The notes below the pieces were generated by a model. It made no database searches. It had not been told where the DNA came from and saw nothing but the letters and a program-made list of their open reading frames with translations. Both the position numbers and the translations under genes were made by a program. From the NCBI GenBank assembly GCA_002205125.1, contig NIOE01000002.1, positions 310,001 through 374,000 on the forward strand: a stretch of DNA of 64,000 nucleotides, in the 5' to 3' direction. This DNA comes from Roseateles noduli. GTDB lineage: Bacteria > Pseudomonadota > Gammaproteobacteria > Burkholderiales > Burkholderiaceae_C. This document shows positions 54,522 through 64,000 of this stretch, one piece after another (position 1 is the stretch's first letter; every line of letters starts with the position of its first letter).

Positions 54522-55339
54522 CCGCTCCGTTGCCCGGCTCCGTCTTTCCGCGTCGTTCCGCCCGGACCCTGTCCGTCGTGCTGCTGATCGCCGCGGCCCT
54601 GGCGGGGTGCGCGGGCGGCGGGCAGCAGCAACAGCTGCCGCGCACCGAGAGCGACAAGACCGACAACGACCGTCGCGCGCAGGTGCGGCTGGAGCTCGCC
54701 AGCGGCTACTTCTCCCGCGGCCAGTACGAGACCGCGCTGGACGAGGTCAAGCTCGCGCTGGCCGCCAGGCCGGACCAGCCCGATGCGCTGCACCTGCGCA
54801 ACCTGATCTACGCCGCGATGGGCGAGTACGGGCTGGCCGAGGACGGCTTCAAGCAGCAGCTCGCACGCGACCGCAACAACGGCGACACGCTGCACAACTA
54901 CGGCTGGTTCCTGTGCCAGCGCCAGCGCTACGCCGAGGCCTACCAGCAGTTCGACGCGGCCGTGGCCCTGCCGACCTACCGCACGCCGTCGCGCACGCTG
55001 CTGGCCTGGGGCGCCTGCGAGGCGCGCGAAGGCCGCCTGGTGCCGGCGCAGGAGCACCTGACCAAGGCCTTCGAGGCCGAACCCGGCAATCCGACGATTG
55101 CCATGAACCTGGGCGAAGTGCTGTATCGCCAGGGCCAATACGAACGCGCGCGCTTCTATGCGCGCCGCGTCAACAGCAACGTGGAACAGGCGAACGCCGC
55201 CAGCCTCTGGCTGGAGCTGCGCATCGAGCGCCGCCTGGGCAATGCGTCCAACATGGACGACCTCGGTCAGCAAATGCGGCGCAAGTACCCGCAGGCGGCC
55301 GAGACGCAAGCGTTGAACAACGGTCGATTCGATGAATGA
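54518..55339 (+). CDS. pilW: Type IV pilus biogenesis/stability lipoprotein PilW
   Basis: Outer-membrane pilotin-like TPR lipoprotein (PilF/PilW) needed for secretin assembly and pilus stability. It has 273 residues. A signal with lipobox LAGCAGGG (Cys about 31) is followed by TPR units beginning [26 protein letters not shown] and [21 protein letters not shown]. Coupled to rlmN (ATGA) and overlapping or abutting rodZ. In Burkholderiales this gene is routinely between rlmN and rodZ. Confidence 0.93.
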
Positions 55340-55349
55340 GGGACATCGC

Positions 55350-56405
55350 ATGACTCCGACGGCCACCGACGAGGCGTCGCTCGCAGCCGATTTCGCTGCC
55401 TCCATGTCCGCGCCCAGTTCGGCCGGCGCCGTGCTGCGCCGCGCGCGCGAGGCCCGGGGCCTGCACATCGCCGCGCTGGCCGCGACGCTGAAGGTGCCGC
55501 AGTCCAAGCTGGAGGCCCTGGAGGCCGACCGCTACCAGGACCTGCCCGACGCCACCTTCGCCCGGGCGCTGGCGCGCTCGGTGTGCCGGGTCATGAAGCT
55601 CGACGCCGCGCAGGTGCTGATCCTGCTGCCGAGCAGCGGCGCCGAAGCGTCGCTGGACCGCGTCACGCCGGGACTGAACCAGCCGTTCCGCGCGCGGTCG
55701 GTGAGCCAGGATCCGGCGCTGTCGTCGGCCCTGCTCAAGCGCCCGGCGGTGCTGGGTGTCGGTGTGCTGCTGATCGCCGCGGTGGCGGTCTACGCGATCC
55801 CGTCGAGCTGGATCGAGCAGGTCACGCAACGCTTCCGGCAGACCGATGCGTCGACGTCGGCGCCCGGCCCGGGCAACGTCTTCGGCACCTCGACTGCCAC
55901 GACCGACACGCCGCCGGCGGCGGTCGAGGCGCCGGTGGTGAGCGCGTCCGACCCGGCGGCGCAGACGAATGTCGGCGCAGCGCCGATGACGCCGCCATCG
56001 GCGCAGACGCAACAAACGCCGACGGCGACCTCGCCGGTGCCGTCCAGCACTGCCCCGGCCACGACGACTTCCGTCGCCACGCCGTCCACGACCGCTCCGG
56101 CGTCGCCGACCGCTGTGCCCGTTGCCCAGCCCGGCCAGCCGGTCCAGGCCGGTGCGCCCGCGCCCGGCACCTCGCCCCTGAAGGTCCGCGCCAGCGCCGA
56201 GGCCTGGGTCGAAGTCGTCGATGCCAAGGGTCAGGTGCTGCTGTCGCGACTGCTCAGACCCGGCGACCTGGTCGACGTGAACGGCGTCGCGCCCTTGAAG
56301 CTGCGCGTGGGCAATGTGTCCGGCACGGAACTGGTGTTCCGCGGCCAGCCGGTGGACCTCGCCGCCCGGTCGCGCGACAACGTCGCCCGCGTCGAACTGA
56401 ATTGA
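55350..56405 (+). CDS. rodZ: RodZ-like helix-turn-helix membrane protein
   Basis: Cell-shape protein linking MreB to the membrane. It has 351 residues. The cytoplasmic HTH_25 domain is GAVLRRAREARGLHIAALAATLKVPQSKLEALE (about 23-55). A single membrane helix (PAVLGVGVLLIAAVAVYAI, about 133-151) is followed by a Thr/Pro/Ala-rich periplasmic linker and a C-terminal DUF4115 domain (VRASAEAWVEVVDAKGQVLLSRLL). ATG 55350 is chosen because GAGGGA lies just before it; an ATG at 55332 overlapping the pilW end has no ribosome site. Confidence 0.92.
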   Translation: MTPTATDEASLAADFAASMSAPSSAGAVLRRAREARGLHIAALAATLKVPQSKLEALEADRYQDLPDATFARALARSVCRVMKLDAAQVLILLPSSGAEASLDRVTPGLNQPFRARSVSQDPALSSALLKRPAVLGVGVLLIAAVAVYAIPSSWIEQVTQRFRQTDASTSAPGPGNVFGTSTATTDTPPAAVEAPVVSASDPAAQTNVGAAPMTPPSAQTQQTPTATSPVPSSTAPATTTSVATPSTTAPASPTAVPVAQPGQPVQAGAPAPGTSPLKVRASAEAWVEVVDAKGQVLLSRLLRPGDLVDVNGVAPLKLRVGNVSGTELVFRGQPVDLAARSRDNVARVELN

Positions 56406-56480
56406 ACTGAACTGACCGGATCGCCCCCCGACCTTCCGGGCGCCGCACCCGCCGTACTTTCCTCGCAAGAGCGCCGCATC

Positions 56481-57782
56481 ATGGACCAGCCTGCCACTCC
56501 CGATTCCGCCGACCTTGACCTGTCCGACCTGATCGCCGCCGCCGCGCCGTCCGCGCGCCGGTCGCGCCAGGCGCAGGTGCGCTGGGGCAGCCGCGTGGTG
56601 ACCATCGGTGGCGACGCGCCGGTGCGCGTGCAGTCGATGACCAACACCGACACCGTCGACGTCATCGAGACGGCGATCCAGATCAAGGAACTGGCGCAGG
56701 CCGGGTCGGAGCTGGTCCGCATCACCGTCAACAACGCCGAGGCCGCCGACGCCGTCCCGCACATCCGCGAGCAGCTCGACCGCATGGGCGTGGACGTGCC
56801 GCTGGTGGGCGACTTCCACTACAACGGCCACCGGCTGCTGACCGAGCACCGGGCCATGGCGCAGGCGCTGTCGAAGTACCGGATCAATCCGGGCAACGTC
56901 GGCAAGGGCGACAAGAAGGACCGCCAGTTCGCCCAGATGATCGAGGCCGCGATGCAGTACGACAAGGTCGTGCGCATCGGCGTCAACTGGGGCAGCCTGG
57001 ACCAGGAACTGCTCGCCCAGATGATGGACGACAACGCGAAGCGTGCGTCGCCCTGGGACGGCAAGCAGGTCATGTACCAGGCGCTGATCCAGTCGGCGCT
57101 GTCGTCGGCGTCCTATGCCCGCGAGCTGGGCATGAACCCCGACAACATCATCATCAGCTGCAAGGTCAGCGGCGTGCAGGACCTGATCTCGGTCTACCGC
57201 GCGCTCAGCAAGCGCTGCGATTACGCGCTGCACCTGGGCCTGACCGAAGCCGGCATGGGCACCAAGGGCACGGTCGCCTCGGCCGCGGCGCTGGCGGTGC
57301 TGCTGCAGGAAGGCATCGGCGACACGATCCGCGTCTCGCTGACGCCGCAGCCCGGTGAGTCGCGCACCCAGGAAGTCGTGGTCGCGCTGGAGATCCTGCA
57401 GTCGCTGGGGCTGCGCGCCTTCAACCCGAGCGTCACCGCCTGCCCCGGCTGCGGCCGCACGACCAGCACGACCTTCCAGGAACTGGCCAAGCAGATCGAC
57501 GACTTCCTGCGCGCGCAGATGCCGGTCTGGCGCGAGAAGTACCCCGGCGTCGAGACCATGAAGGTCGCGGTGATGGGCTGCATCGTCAACGGCCCCGGCG
57601 AGAGCAAGCATGCCGACATCGGCATCAGCCTGCCGGGCAACGGCGAGGCGCCGGCGGCGCCCGTCTTCATCGACGGCGAGAAGGCGCTGACCCTGCGCGG
57701 CGACAACATCGCCGGCGAGTTCCACGCCCTGGTCGAGACCTACATTGAAAAGCGCTTCGGCGCGAGCACCACCACCGCATGA
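56481..57782 (+). CDS. ispG: 4-hydroxy-3-methylbut-2-en-1-yl diphosphate synthase
   Basis: Fe-S enzyme of the MEP isoprenoid pathway (GcpE), converting MEcPP to HMBPP. It has 433 residues. The TIM barrel begins [19 protein letters not shown] with [11 protein letters not shown]. The cluster cysteines Cys321 and Cys324 (ACPGCGRTT) and Cys367 ([10 protein letters not shown]) are visible. The product supplies the FPP used by hpnCDE at the other end of the window. Overlaps hisS by ATGA. Confidence 0.97.
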   Translation: MDQPATPDSADLDLSDLIAAAAPSARRSRQAQVRWGSRVVTIGGDAPVRVQSMTNTDTVDVIETAIQIKELAQAGSELVRITVNNAEAADAVPHIREQLDRMGVDVPLVGDFHYNGHRLLTEHRAMAQALSKYRINPGNVGKGDKKDRQFAQMIEAAMQYDKVVRIGVNWGSLDQELLAQMMDDNAKRASPWDGKQVMYQALIQSALSSASYARELGMNPDNIIISCKVSGVQDLISVYRALSKRCDYALHLGLTEAGMGTKGTVASAAALAVLLQEGIGDTIRVSLTPQPGESRTQEVVVALEILQSLGLRAFNPSVTACPGCGRTTSTTFQELAKQIDDFLRAQMPVWREKYPGVETMKVAVMGCIVNGPGESKHADIGISLPGNGEAPAAPVFIDGEKALTLRGDNIAGEFHALVETYIEKRFGASTTTA

Positions 57783-59086
57783 GCAAGAACATCCAGGCCG
57801 TCAAGGGGATGAACGACATCCTCCCGGCCAGCGTCGACCGCAAGGACAAGCTGCCGAGCAGCCAGCTGTGGAGCTGGTTCGAGACCACGCTGCGCGGCGT
57901 GCTGCAGCGCTACGGCTACCAGTACATGCTGACCCCGATCGTCGAGCCGACCGCGCTGTTCGTGCGCGGCCTGGGCGAGGTGACCGACATCGTCGAGAAG
58001 GAGATGTACTCCTTCACCGACAGCATGAACGGCGACAAGCTGACGCTGCGTCCGGAAGCCACCGCCGGCATCGTGCGCGCGATGGTCGAGCACAACGCGC
58101 TGTACAACGGCCCGCTGCGCCTGTGGACGATGGGGCCGATGTTCCGCCACGAGCGCCCGCAGAAGGGCCGCTACCGCCAGTTCAACCAGCTGGACGTCGA
58201 GGCGCTGGGCTTCGCCGGTCCGGACGTGGACGCCGAGATCATCCTGATGGTCCGCCGCCTGTGGCAGGAGCTGGGTCTGGTCGTCGGCGAGCACGTGCGG
58301 CTGGAGCTGAATTCGCTGGGCCAGCCGGAGGAGCGCGCCGCGCACCGCGCCGCGCTGATCACCCACTTCGAGGCGCACGCCGACAAGCTGGACGAGGACG
58401 GCAAGCGCCGCCTGCACACCAATCCGCTGCGCATCCTGGACACGAAGAACCCGGCCATGCAGCCGGTGGTCGAGGCTGCGCCGCACCTGATGGACTTCCT
58501 CGGCGAGGAAAGCCTGGCGCACTTCAATGCCGTGCGCGCGATCCTGGACGCCGCCGGCGTCGAGTACCGCATCAACACGCGCCTGGTGCGCGGCATGGAC
58601 TACTACAACCTGACCGTCTTCGAATGGGTGACCGACCAGCTCGGTTCCCAGGGCACGGTCTGCGGCGGCGGTCGCTATGACGGCCTGTTCGAGCAGCTCG
58701 GCGGCAAGTCGACGCCGGCGGTGGGCTTCGGCCTCGGCATCGAGCGCCTGCTGCTGCTGATCGACGAACTGGGCCTGCCGGTGCCGTCCTCGGCGCCGGA
58801 CGTCTACGCGATCCTGCCGGACGCGGCCGCGCTGCCCCAGGCCATCCCCGTGCTGGAGGCGCTGCGCGCCGAAGGCGTCGCGGTGCAGATGCATGCCGGC
58901 GGCGGCTCGTTCAAGTCGCAGTTCAAGAAGGCCGACGCTTCCGGTGCCCGATTCGCGCTGGTGTTCGGCCAGGACGAACTCGCCCGCGGCGAAGTCGCCG
59001 TCAAGCCGCTGCGCGGCGACGGCGAACAAGTGACACGTCCGCTTAACACGGTGGCTGCATGGGCGGCTGACCTGCGCACCGCATAA
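57779..59086 (+). CDS. hisS: Histidyl-tRNA synthetase
   Basis: Class II aminoacyl-tRNA synthetase, 435 residues. It begins with [12 protein letters not shown]. Motif 2 is [17 protein letters not shown], and the histidine-specific motifs are [15 protein letters not shown] and GGGRYDGL. Motif 3 is [12 protein letters not shown], and a C-terminal anticodon-binding domain follows from about 330. The start overlaps the ispG stop. Confidence 0.98.
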   Translation: MSKNIQAVKGMNDILPASVDRKDKLPSSQLWSWFETTLRGVLQRYGYQYMLTPIVEPTALFVRGLGEVTDIVEKEMYSFTDSMNGDKLTLRPEATAGIVRAMVEHNALYNGPLRLWTMGPMFRHERPQKGRYRQFNQLDVEALGFAGPDVDAEIILMVRRLWQELGLVVGEHVRLELNSLGQPEERAAHRAALITHFEAHADKLDEDGKRRLHTNPLRILDTKNPAMQPVVEAAPHLMDFLGEESLAHFNAVRAILDAAGVEYRINTRLVRGMDYYNLTVFEWVTDQLGSQGTVCGGGRYDGLFEQLGGKSTPAVGFGLGIERLLLLIDELGLPVPSSAPDVYAILPDAAALPQAIPVLEALRAEGVAVQMHAGGGSFKSQFKKADASGARFALVFGQDELARGEVAVKPLRGDGEQVTRPLNTVAAWAADLRTA

Positions 59087-59124
59087 TCGCGACCTCGAAT
59101 TTCAACCCGGACCCTCACTCGAAC

Positions 59125-59799
59125 ATGGCGGCTCATCTCGATCTCGAAGAACAGGAACAGCTGGAGCAGCTCAAGGCGTTCTGGAAGCGCTGGGGCAATC
59201 CGATCACCTGGCTGCTGACGCTGGCGCTGGTCGCCTACGCCGGCTGGACCGGCTGGAACTACTGGCAGCGCACTGAAGCGGCCAAGGCCGCCGCGATGTT
59301 CGGCGAGCTGCAGCGTCTGGCGCAGGCCGGCGACCTGGGCAAGACCGTGGCCGTCTTCGGCACGCTGAAGCAGGACTTCGCCGGCACCGGTTACGCCGCG
59401 CAGGCCGCGCTGGTGACCGCCAAGCTGCAGCTGGACAAGGAAAAGGCCGATGACGCCCGCGCCACGCTCACCTGGGCCGCCGCGAGCGCCAAGGGCGACG
59501 CCAACCGCGATCTGGCGCGCCTGCGCCTGGCCGCGCTGCAGATGGACGCCAAGCAGTTCGACGAAGCCGGCAAGACGCTGGACGCCGTCAAGAGCGCCGA
59601 CTTCGCCGCCCTGGTGGCGGACCGTCGCGGCGACCTGGCGCTGCTGCAGAACAAGCCCGACGTCGCCAAGACCGAGTTCAAGAAGGCCTACGACGGCCTG
59701 GACAAGCAGCTCGACTACCGTCGCCTGCTCGAAGTGAAGCTGGCCAGCCTGGGTGTGGCGGTCGGCGGTGACGAACCCGCCGCGGGAGTCGCCCAGTGA
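59125..59799 (+). CDS. YfgM-like tetratricopeptide membrane protein
   Basis: 224 residues. A short acidic cytoplasmic N-terminus (DLEEQEQLEQLKAFWKRWG) is followed by one membrane helix (NPITWLLTLALVAYAGWTGW) and a TPR-like periplasmic domain. This matches YfgM, a SecYEG-associated ancillary chaperone in E. coli. It is placed between hisS and bamB exactly as in E. coli, and the stop overlaps the bamB GTG start. Confidence 0.9.
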   Translation: MAAHLDLEEQEQLEQLKAFWKRWGNPITWLLTLALVAYAGWTGWNYWQRTEAAKAAAMFGELQRLAQAGDLGKTVAVFGTLKQDFAGTGYAAQAALVTAKLQLDKEKADDARATLTWAAASAKGDANRDLARLRLAALQMDAKQFDEAGKTLDAVKSADFAALVADRRGDLALLQNKPDVAKTEFKKAYDGLDKQLDYRRLLEVKLASLGVAVGGDEPAAGVAQ

Positions 59800-60941
59800 A
59801 GGCCGGCCTGATCCTGGGTCGTCTGGCCCGCGCGCTGCTGCTCGGTGGCGTCGCCGCGACGCTGGGCGCCTGCTCGCTGTTCAGCAGCTCCACCGCGCCC
59901 AAGCCGGCGCCGCTGGAAGAGCTGACCCCGTCGCTGCAGGCCCGCGTGGCCTGGGAAGCGCGCGTGGACAGCGTCAAGTTCCCGTTGGCGATCACGGCGG
60001 TCAACGACCGCTTCATCGTCGGCGGCTCCGACGGCGTCATCAGCGCGATCTCCGCGACCGACGGCACCACGCTGTGGCGCGCCGACATCGGCAAGGGCCT
60101 GACCGCGGGCGTCGGCAGCGACGGCCGCTTCGCCGCCGCGGTGACGCGCGACAACGAGCTGGTCGTCACCGAAGGCGACAAGATCCTGTGGCGCAAGGCG
60201 ATGACGACCCCGGTCGTGACATCGCCTTTCGTCGCCGGCGAGCGCGTGTTCGTGCTGACGCTGGACCGCGCGGTGCTGGCCTTCGACGCGGCCGACGGCC
60301 GTCGCCTGTGGGAACTGCGCCGTCCGGGCGAACCCCTGACGCTGCAGCAGTCCGGCGTGATCGGCGCCTACCAGAACACGCTGCTGGTCGGGCAGGGCTC
60401 GCGCCTGGCGGGCATCGACCCGACCCGCGGCCTGCTGATGTGGGAAGCGACCGTCGCCAGCCCGCGCGGCACCAACGAGGTCGAGCGTCTCGCCGACCTG
60501 GTCGGCCCGCTGGCGCGCGACAACGACGTCTTCTGCGCCCGCGCATTCCAGTCGGCCGTCGCCTGCGTCAACGGCGAGCGCGGCAACACGATCTGGACCC
60601 GCAACAACGCCGGCCTGCGCGGCGTCGGTGCCGATTCGACCATCGTCGTCGGCGGCGACGCGTCCGACCGCCTGACCGCCTGGGGCACCCGCAGCGGCGA
60701 CGTCATGTGGACCGCCGACCAGTTCCAGAACCGCAAGCTCAGCGCACCGCTGGTGACCGACAAGTCGGTCATCGTCGGCGACAGCGAGGGCTATGTGCAT
60801 TTCCTCTCCAAGGACAAGGGCCTGACCGTGGCCCGCCTGCAGACCGACAGCTCCGGCCTCGCCGCGGCGCCGGTGCAGCTCGGTGGCACGGTGCTGATCG
60901 CCACCCGCAGCGGGCGCCTGTTCGCGCTGCGTCAAGACTGA
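59796..60941 (+). CDS. bamB: Outer-membrane protein assembly factor BamB
   Basis: Beta-propeller lipoprotein of the BAM complex, 381 residues. The signal is followed by the lipobox TLGACSLF (Cys about 26). Repeated PQQ-type blades include [25 protein letters not shown] and [23 protein letters not shown]. The GTG start is embedded in the yfgM stop (GTGA), showing coupling. With bamD at 47.2-48.1 kb, two BAM lipoproteins lie in this window. Confidence 0.95.
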   Translation: MKAGLILGRLARALLLGGVAATLGACSLFSSSTAPKPAPLEELTPSLQARVAWEARVDSVKFPLAITAVNDRFIVGGSDGVISAISATDGTTLWRADIGKGLTAGVGSDGRFAAAVTRDNELVVTEGDKILWRKAMTTPVVTSPFVAGERVFVLTLDRAVLAFDAADGRRLWELRRPGEPLTLQQSGVIGAYQNTLLVGQGSRLAGIDPTRGLLMWEATVASPRGTNEVERLADLVGPLARDNDVFCARAFQSAVACVNGERGNTIWTRNNAGLRGVGADSTIVVGGDASDRLTAWGTRSGDVMWTADQFQNRKLSAPLVTDKSVIVGDSEGYVHFLSKDKGLTVARLQTDSSGLAAAPVQLGGTVLIATRSGRLFALRQD

Positions 60942-60942
60942 T

Positions 60943-62292
60943 ATGAAACCTGTGATCGCCCTGGTGGGCCGCCCCAACGTGGGCAAGTCCACGCTGTTCA
61001 ACCGGATGACGAAGAGCCGCGACGCCATCGTCGCGGACTTCGCCGGCCTCACGCGCGACCGCCACTACGGCGACGGTCGTCTGGGCGAGCGCGAGTTCAT
61101 CGTCATCGACACCGGCGGCTTCGAGCCCGACAGCACCACCGGCATCGTCAAGGAGATGGCCAAGCAGACCCGCCAGGCCGTGGCCGAGGCGGATGCCGTC
61201 ATCTTCGTGCTGGACGTCCGCACCGGCCTGGCCGGTCAGGACATGGACATCGGCCGTTATCTGCGCCAGTGCAACAAGCGTGTCTTCGTCGCCGTGAACA
61301 AGGCCGAAGGCATGAGCGACAGCCCGCTGCTGGCCGAGTTCCATGAGCTCGGCATGGGCGAGCCGCATCCGGTCTCGGCCGCGCACGGGCAGGGCATCCG
61401 CTCGCTGCTCGAGGCGGTGCTGGACAGCTTCGAGGCGCCGGTCGAGGAGGAAGAGGAGCTGGCGGAAGGGGCCGGTCCCGACGACGAGCGGGCGATCCGC
61501 CTGGCGGTCGCCGGCCGTCCGAACGTCGGCAAGAGCACGCTGATCAACACCTGGCTGGGCGAGGAACGCCTGGTCGCCTTCGACATGCCGGGCACGACGC
61601 GCGACGCCATCAGCGTCGACTTCGAGCACAACGGCCAGAAGTTCAAGCTGATCGACACCGCCGGCCTGCGCCGCAAGGGCAAGGTCTTCGAGGCGATCGA
61701 GAAGTTCTCGGTGGTCAAGACGCTGCAGGCGATCTCCGACGCCAACGTCGTGCTGCTGCTGATCGACGCGACGCAGGGCGTCACCGACCAGGACGCGCAC
61801 ATCGCCGGCTACGCGCTGGACAGCGGCCGGGCGGTGGTCATCGCGATCAACAAGTGGGACGCGATCGACAGCTACCAGCGCGAGACCATCGAGCGCCAGA
61901 TCCAGACGCGCCTGGGCTTCCTGCGCTTCGCGGCGATCCTGAAGATCTCGGCGCTCAAGCGCCAGGGCCTGGGTCCGCTGTGGAAGGCGCTGGCGGATGC
62001 CTATTCGTCGGCCTACCGCAAGATGACCACGCCGGTGCTGACGCGCCTGATCCAGGAAGCCGTGCAGCATCAGCAGCCGCAGCGCTCGGGCGTCTCGCGC
62101 CCCAAGCTGCGCTACGCCCACCAGGGCGGCATGAACCCGCCCATCGTCGTCATCCACGGCAATGCGCTGGAGGGCGTCAGCGACGTCTACAAGCGCTATC
62201 TGGAGGGACGCATCCGCGACCACTACAAGCTGGTGGGCACGCCGATGAAGATCGAGCTGCGTTCCTCGAAGAATCCGTTCGCCGACACCTGA
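60943..62292 (+). CDS. der: Ribosome biogenesis GTPase Der (EngA)
   Basis: Double-GTPase needed for 50S subunit maturation. It has 449 residues. Both G1 motifs are clear ([14 protein letters not shown] near residue 9 and [14 protein letters not shown] near 190), with DTGGFE and DTAGLR switch motifs and two NKxD elements (NKAEG for the first domain, variant; NKWD for the second). A C-terminal KH-like domain ends the protein. One base separates it from bamB. Confidence 0.97.
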   Translation: MKPVIALVGRPNVGKSTLFNRMTKSRDAIVADFAGLTRDRHYGDGRLGEREFIVIDTGGFEPDSTTGIVKEMAKQTRQAVAEADAVIFVLDVRTGLAGQDMDIGRYLRQCNKRVFVAVNKAEGMSDSPLLAEFHELGMGEPHPVSAAHGQGIRSLLEAVLDSFEAPVEEEEELAEGAGPDDERAIRLAVAGRPNVGKSTLINTWLGEERLVAFDMPGTTRDAISVDFEHNGQKFKLIDTAGLRRKGKVFEAIEKFSVVKTLQAISDANVVLLLIDATQGVTDQDAHIAGYALDSGRAVVIAINKWDAIDSYQRETIERQIQTRLGFLRFAAILKISALKRQGLGPLWKALADAYSSAYRKMTTPVLTRLIQEAVQHQQPQRSGVSRPKLRYAHQGGMNPPIVVIHGNALEGVSDVYKRYLEGRIRDHYKLVGTPMKIELRSSKNPFADT

Positions 62293-62328
62293 AAACAGCG
62301 CGGTCCGGGGAAACCCGGTGCTGTGATA

Positions 62329-62349
62329 AGGTGTGGTATTCCAACACCT
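62329..62349 (+). other. Hairpin in the hfq leader
   Basis: AGGTGTGG pairs with CCAACACCT (one bulged A) around loop TATT, 22 bases before the hfq GTG. Possible der terminator remnant or hfq leader structure. Confidence 0.4.
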
Positions 62350-62371
62350 CACTTCCAACACGGAGCATATC

Positions 62372-62614
62372 GTGAGCAACAAAGGACAACTCTTGCAAGA
62401 CCCTTTCCTGAACCTGCTGCGCAAGGAGCATGTTCCTGTGAGCATCTACCTCGTGAACGGCATCAAGCTGCAAGGCCATATCGAGTCCTTTGACCAGTAC
62501 GTCGTCCTGCTGCGCAACACGGTCACGCAGATGGTCTACAAGCACGCCATCTCGACGGTGGTTCCGGGCCGTGCGGTGAACTTCCACACCGGCGAGAGCA
62601 ACGACGCCAGCTGA
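62372..62614 (+). CDS. hfq: RNA chaperone Hfq
   Basis: Hexameric Sm-like protein that pairs small RNAs with mRNAs. It has 80 residues from GTG 62372, reading [20 protein letters not shown] as in all betaproteobacterial Hfq. Sm1 is [25 protein letters not shown], and Sm2 has YKHAIST (Tyr56, Lys57, His58). GGAG lies 6-7 bases upstream of the GTG. An earlier in-frame ATG at 62333 has no ribosome site and would add a non-conserved leader. Confidence 0.97.
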   Translation: MSNKGQLLQDPFLNLLRKEHVPVSIYLVNGIKLQGHIESFDQYVVLLRNTVTQMVYKHAISTVVPGRAVNFHTGESNDAS

Positions 62615-62620
62615 AGCTGA

Positions 62621-63973
62621 TTGACCACTCAAGACCCCACCCATTCGACGCCGCCCCCCGAGGCGGCGCGCGCCATTCTGGTGGGGGTCGATCTGGCCCG
62701 CGGCGAGGCCTTCGACCCCACCCTCGACGAACTCGCGCTGCTGGCCGAATCGGCCGGTGACACCCCGGTCGCCCGGGTCGTCGCCAAGCGCAAGGCGCCC
62801 GACGCGGCGCTGTTCATCGGCTCCGGCAAGGCCGACGAGATCAAGCTCATGGTGCAGGCGCTCGGCGCCCACACCGTGCTGTTCGACCAGGCCATCTCCC
62901 CCGCCCAGCAACGCAACCTGGAACGCCACCTCGGCGTCCCCGTGGCCGACCGCACCGCGCTGATCCTGGAGATCTTCGCCGCCCGCGCGCAGAGCTTCGA
63001 GGGCAAGCTGCAGGTGGAACTCGCGCGGCTGCAGTACCTCTCCACGCGCTTGGTGCGTCGCTGGAGCCATCTGGAGCGTCAGAGCGGCGGCATCGGCATG
63101 CGCGGCGGCCCCGGCGAGCGCCAGATCGAGCTGGACCGCCGCATGATCGACGACCGCATCAAGTCGATCAAGGAACGCCTCAAGAAGGTCCAGAAGCAGC
63201 GCGCCACGCAGCGCCGCGCCCGCGCGCGCAACGGCGTGTTCCGCGTCTCGCTGGTGGGCTACACCAACGCCGGCAAGAGCACGCTGTTCAACGCGCTGAC
63301 CAAGGCCAAGGCCTACGCGGCCAACCAGCTCTTCGCCACGCTGGACACGACGACCCGCTCGCTCTACCTCGAAGAGGCGGGGACCAGCGTGTCGCTGTCG
63401 GACACGGTGGGCTTCATCCGCGACCTGCCGCACAAGCTGGTCGAGGCGTTCAAGGCGACGCTGCAGGAGGCGGCCGACGCCGACCTGCTGCTGCACGTCG
63501 TGGACGCCGCCAGCCCGGTGCTGGCCGAGCAGATGGAGGAGGTGGAGCGGGTGCTCGCCGAGATCGGCGCGCAGCACATCCCGCAGATCCTCGTCTACAA
63601 CAAGCTCGACCTGCTCGAGGACAACCAGCGTCCGCGACAGCTGCAGGACTGGCTGACGCGCGTGGGCGGCGAGCACGGCGGGCAGCGCCTGCCGCGGATC
63701 TTCGTCAGCGCGGTGAAGGGCGAAGGCCTGGATGAACTGCGCACGATGATCGCGTCGCTGATGCAGGCGGCGCCGGTGCCCGAGTACGCGGGTCAGGAGA
63801 CGGACCCGGATATCGACCGGGAAATCGACCCGGAAATCGATCAGGACATCGACCCGGACGGCTTGACCGATGTCGACGGCAGGGACGACCTCCACGACGG
63901 CGACTTGAACCCTCAGGACACGCCCCAAGATCGGTCGGACCCGCAGGATCATCCGCAGGGACGCACAGGCTGA
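62621..63973 (+). CDS. hflX: Ribosome-associated GTPase HflX
   Basis: GTPase that splits stalled 70S ribosomes under stress. It has 450 residues. The N-terminal HflX domain is followed by a glycine-rich loop GGIGMRGGPGERQIELDRR and the G domain (GYTNAGKSTLFNAL; DTVGFIRDLP; NKLD). The last 55 residues are an Asp-rich tail with DxDxD-like repeats (DPDIDREIDPEIDQDIDPDG). The likely start is TTG at 62621, six bases after the hfq stop; no ATG or better codon lies before the conserved domain. The hfq-hflX order is standard, with hflK expected next. Confidence 0.94.
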   Translation: MTTQDPTHSTPPPEAARAILVGVDLARGEAFDPTLDELALLAESAGDTPVARVVAKRKAPDAALFIGSGKADEIKLMVQALGAHTVLFDQAISPAQQRNLERHLGVPVADRTALILEIFAARAQSFEGKLQVELARLQYLSTRLVRRWSHLERQSGGIGMRGGPGERQIELDRRMIDDRIKSIKERLKKVQKQRATQRRARARNGVFRVSLVGYTNAGKSTLFNALTKAKAYAANQLFATLDTTTRSLYLEEAGTSVSLSDTVGFIRDLPHKLVEAFKATLQEAADADLLLHVVDAASPVLAEQMEEVERVLAEIGAQHIPQILVYNKLDLLEDNQRPRQLQDWLTRVGGEHGGQRLPRIFVSAVKGEGLDELRTMIASLMQAAPVPEYAGQETDPDIDREIDPEIDQDIDPDGLTDVDGRDDLHDGDLNPQDTPQDRSDPQDHPQGRTG

Positions 63974-64000
63974 GGCCGTACGCCAATGCCCGATACTTGC

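Overview
High-GC chromosome with dense, mostly co-directional housekeeping genes, typical of a betaproteobacterium of the Burkholderiales, most likely the Roseateles/Mitsuaria/Rubrivivax branch. The evidence is the base composition, the tig-tRNA/clpP/clpX/lon block, the odhA-odhB-lpd operon followed by zapE, the scpB-rluB pair, and the ndk-rlmN-pilW-rodZ-ispG-hisS-yfgM-bamB-der-hfq-hflX run. The genus is inferred; there is no rRNA in the window.

Layout: 1-4.1 kb (minus strand) holds an IclR regulator and hpnE-hpnD-hpnC, which make squalene, the hopanoid precursor. 4.2-8.7 kb is a two-gene RND efflux operon with a clear promoter and a palindromic operator. 8.9-15.3 kb is the protein quality-control block (tRNA-Leu, tig, clpP, clpX, lon). 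15.5-16.2 kb is a tRNA cluster (three identical Gly-GCC, Cys-GCA, Leu-TAA). 16.2-18.4 kb holds an MFS transporter converging on murI. 18.5-23.3 kb is an electron-transfer/acyl-CoA oxidation operon (etfB, etfA, acyl-CoA dehydrogenase, nitronate monooxygenase) preceded by two different palindromic operator candidates.

23.4-35.7 kb is the more accessory stretch: a chemoreceptor, a stand-alone divergent 2-oxoglutarate-dehydrogenase-type E1, an MqsR/MqsA-type toxin-antitoxin pair with visibly lower GC, two tandem paralogous peptide-type solute-binding proteins without their transporter, a YkgJ-like cysteine-cluster protein, a LivK-like binding protein, a REP-type palindrome and an Fe(II)/2-oxoglutarate oxygenase. 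36-41.8 kb is the canonical 2-oxoglutarate dehydrogenase operon, so the window carries two E1 paralogues. 41.9-49.2 kb holds zapE, a helical exported protein, a PP2C phosphatase, a YdcH-like protein, a DinG-type helicase, and divergent bamD/rluD. 49.5-64 kb holds scpB, rluB and the conserved ndk-to-hflX run covering RNA modification, pilus and cell-shape functions, isoprenoid synthesis, outer-membrane assembly and ribosome biogenesis.

The two observations I rate highest are a 107-bp structured palindromic element at 47147-47253, whose arms overlap the 3' end of bamD and whose imperfect pairs are all G-U wobbles in the plus-strand transcript, and the orphan E1 paralogue at 25612-28335, which lacks the N-terminal E2-docking segment and has changes next to a substrate-binding histidine.
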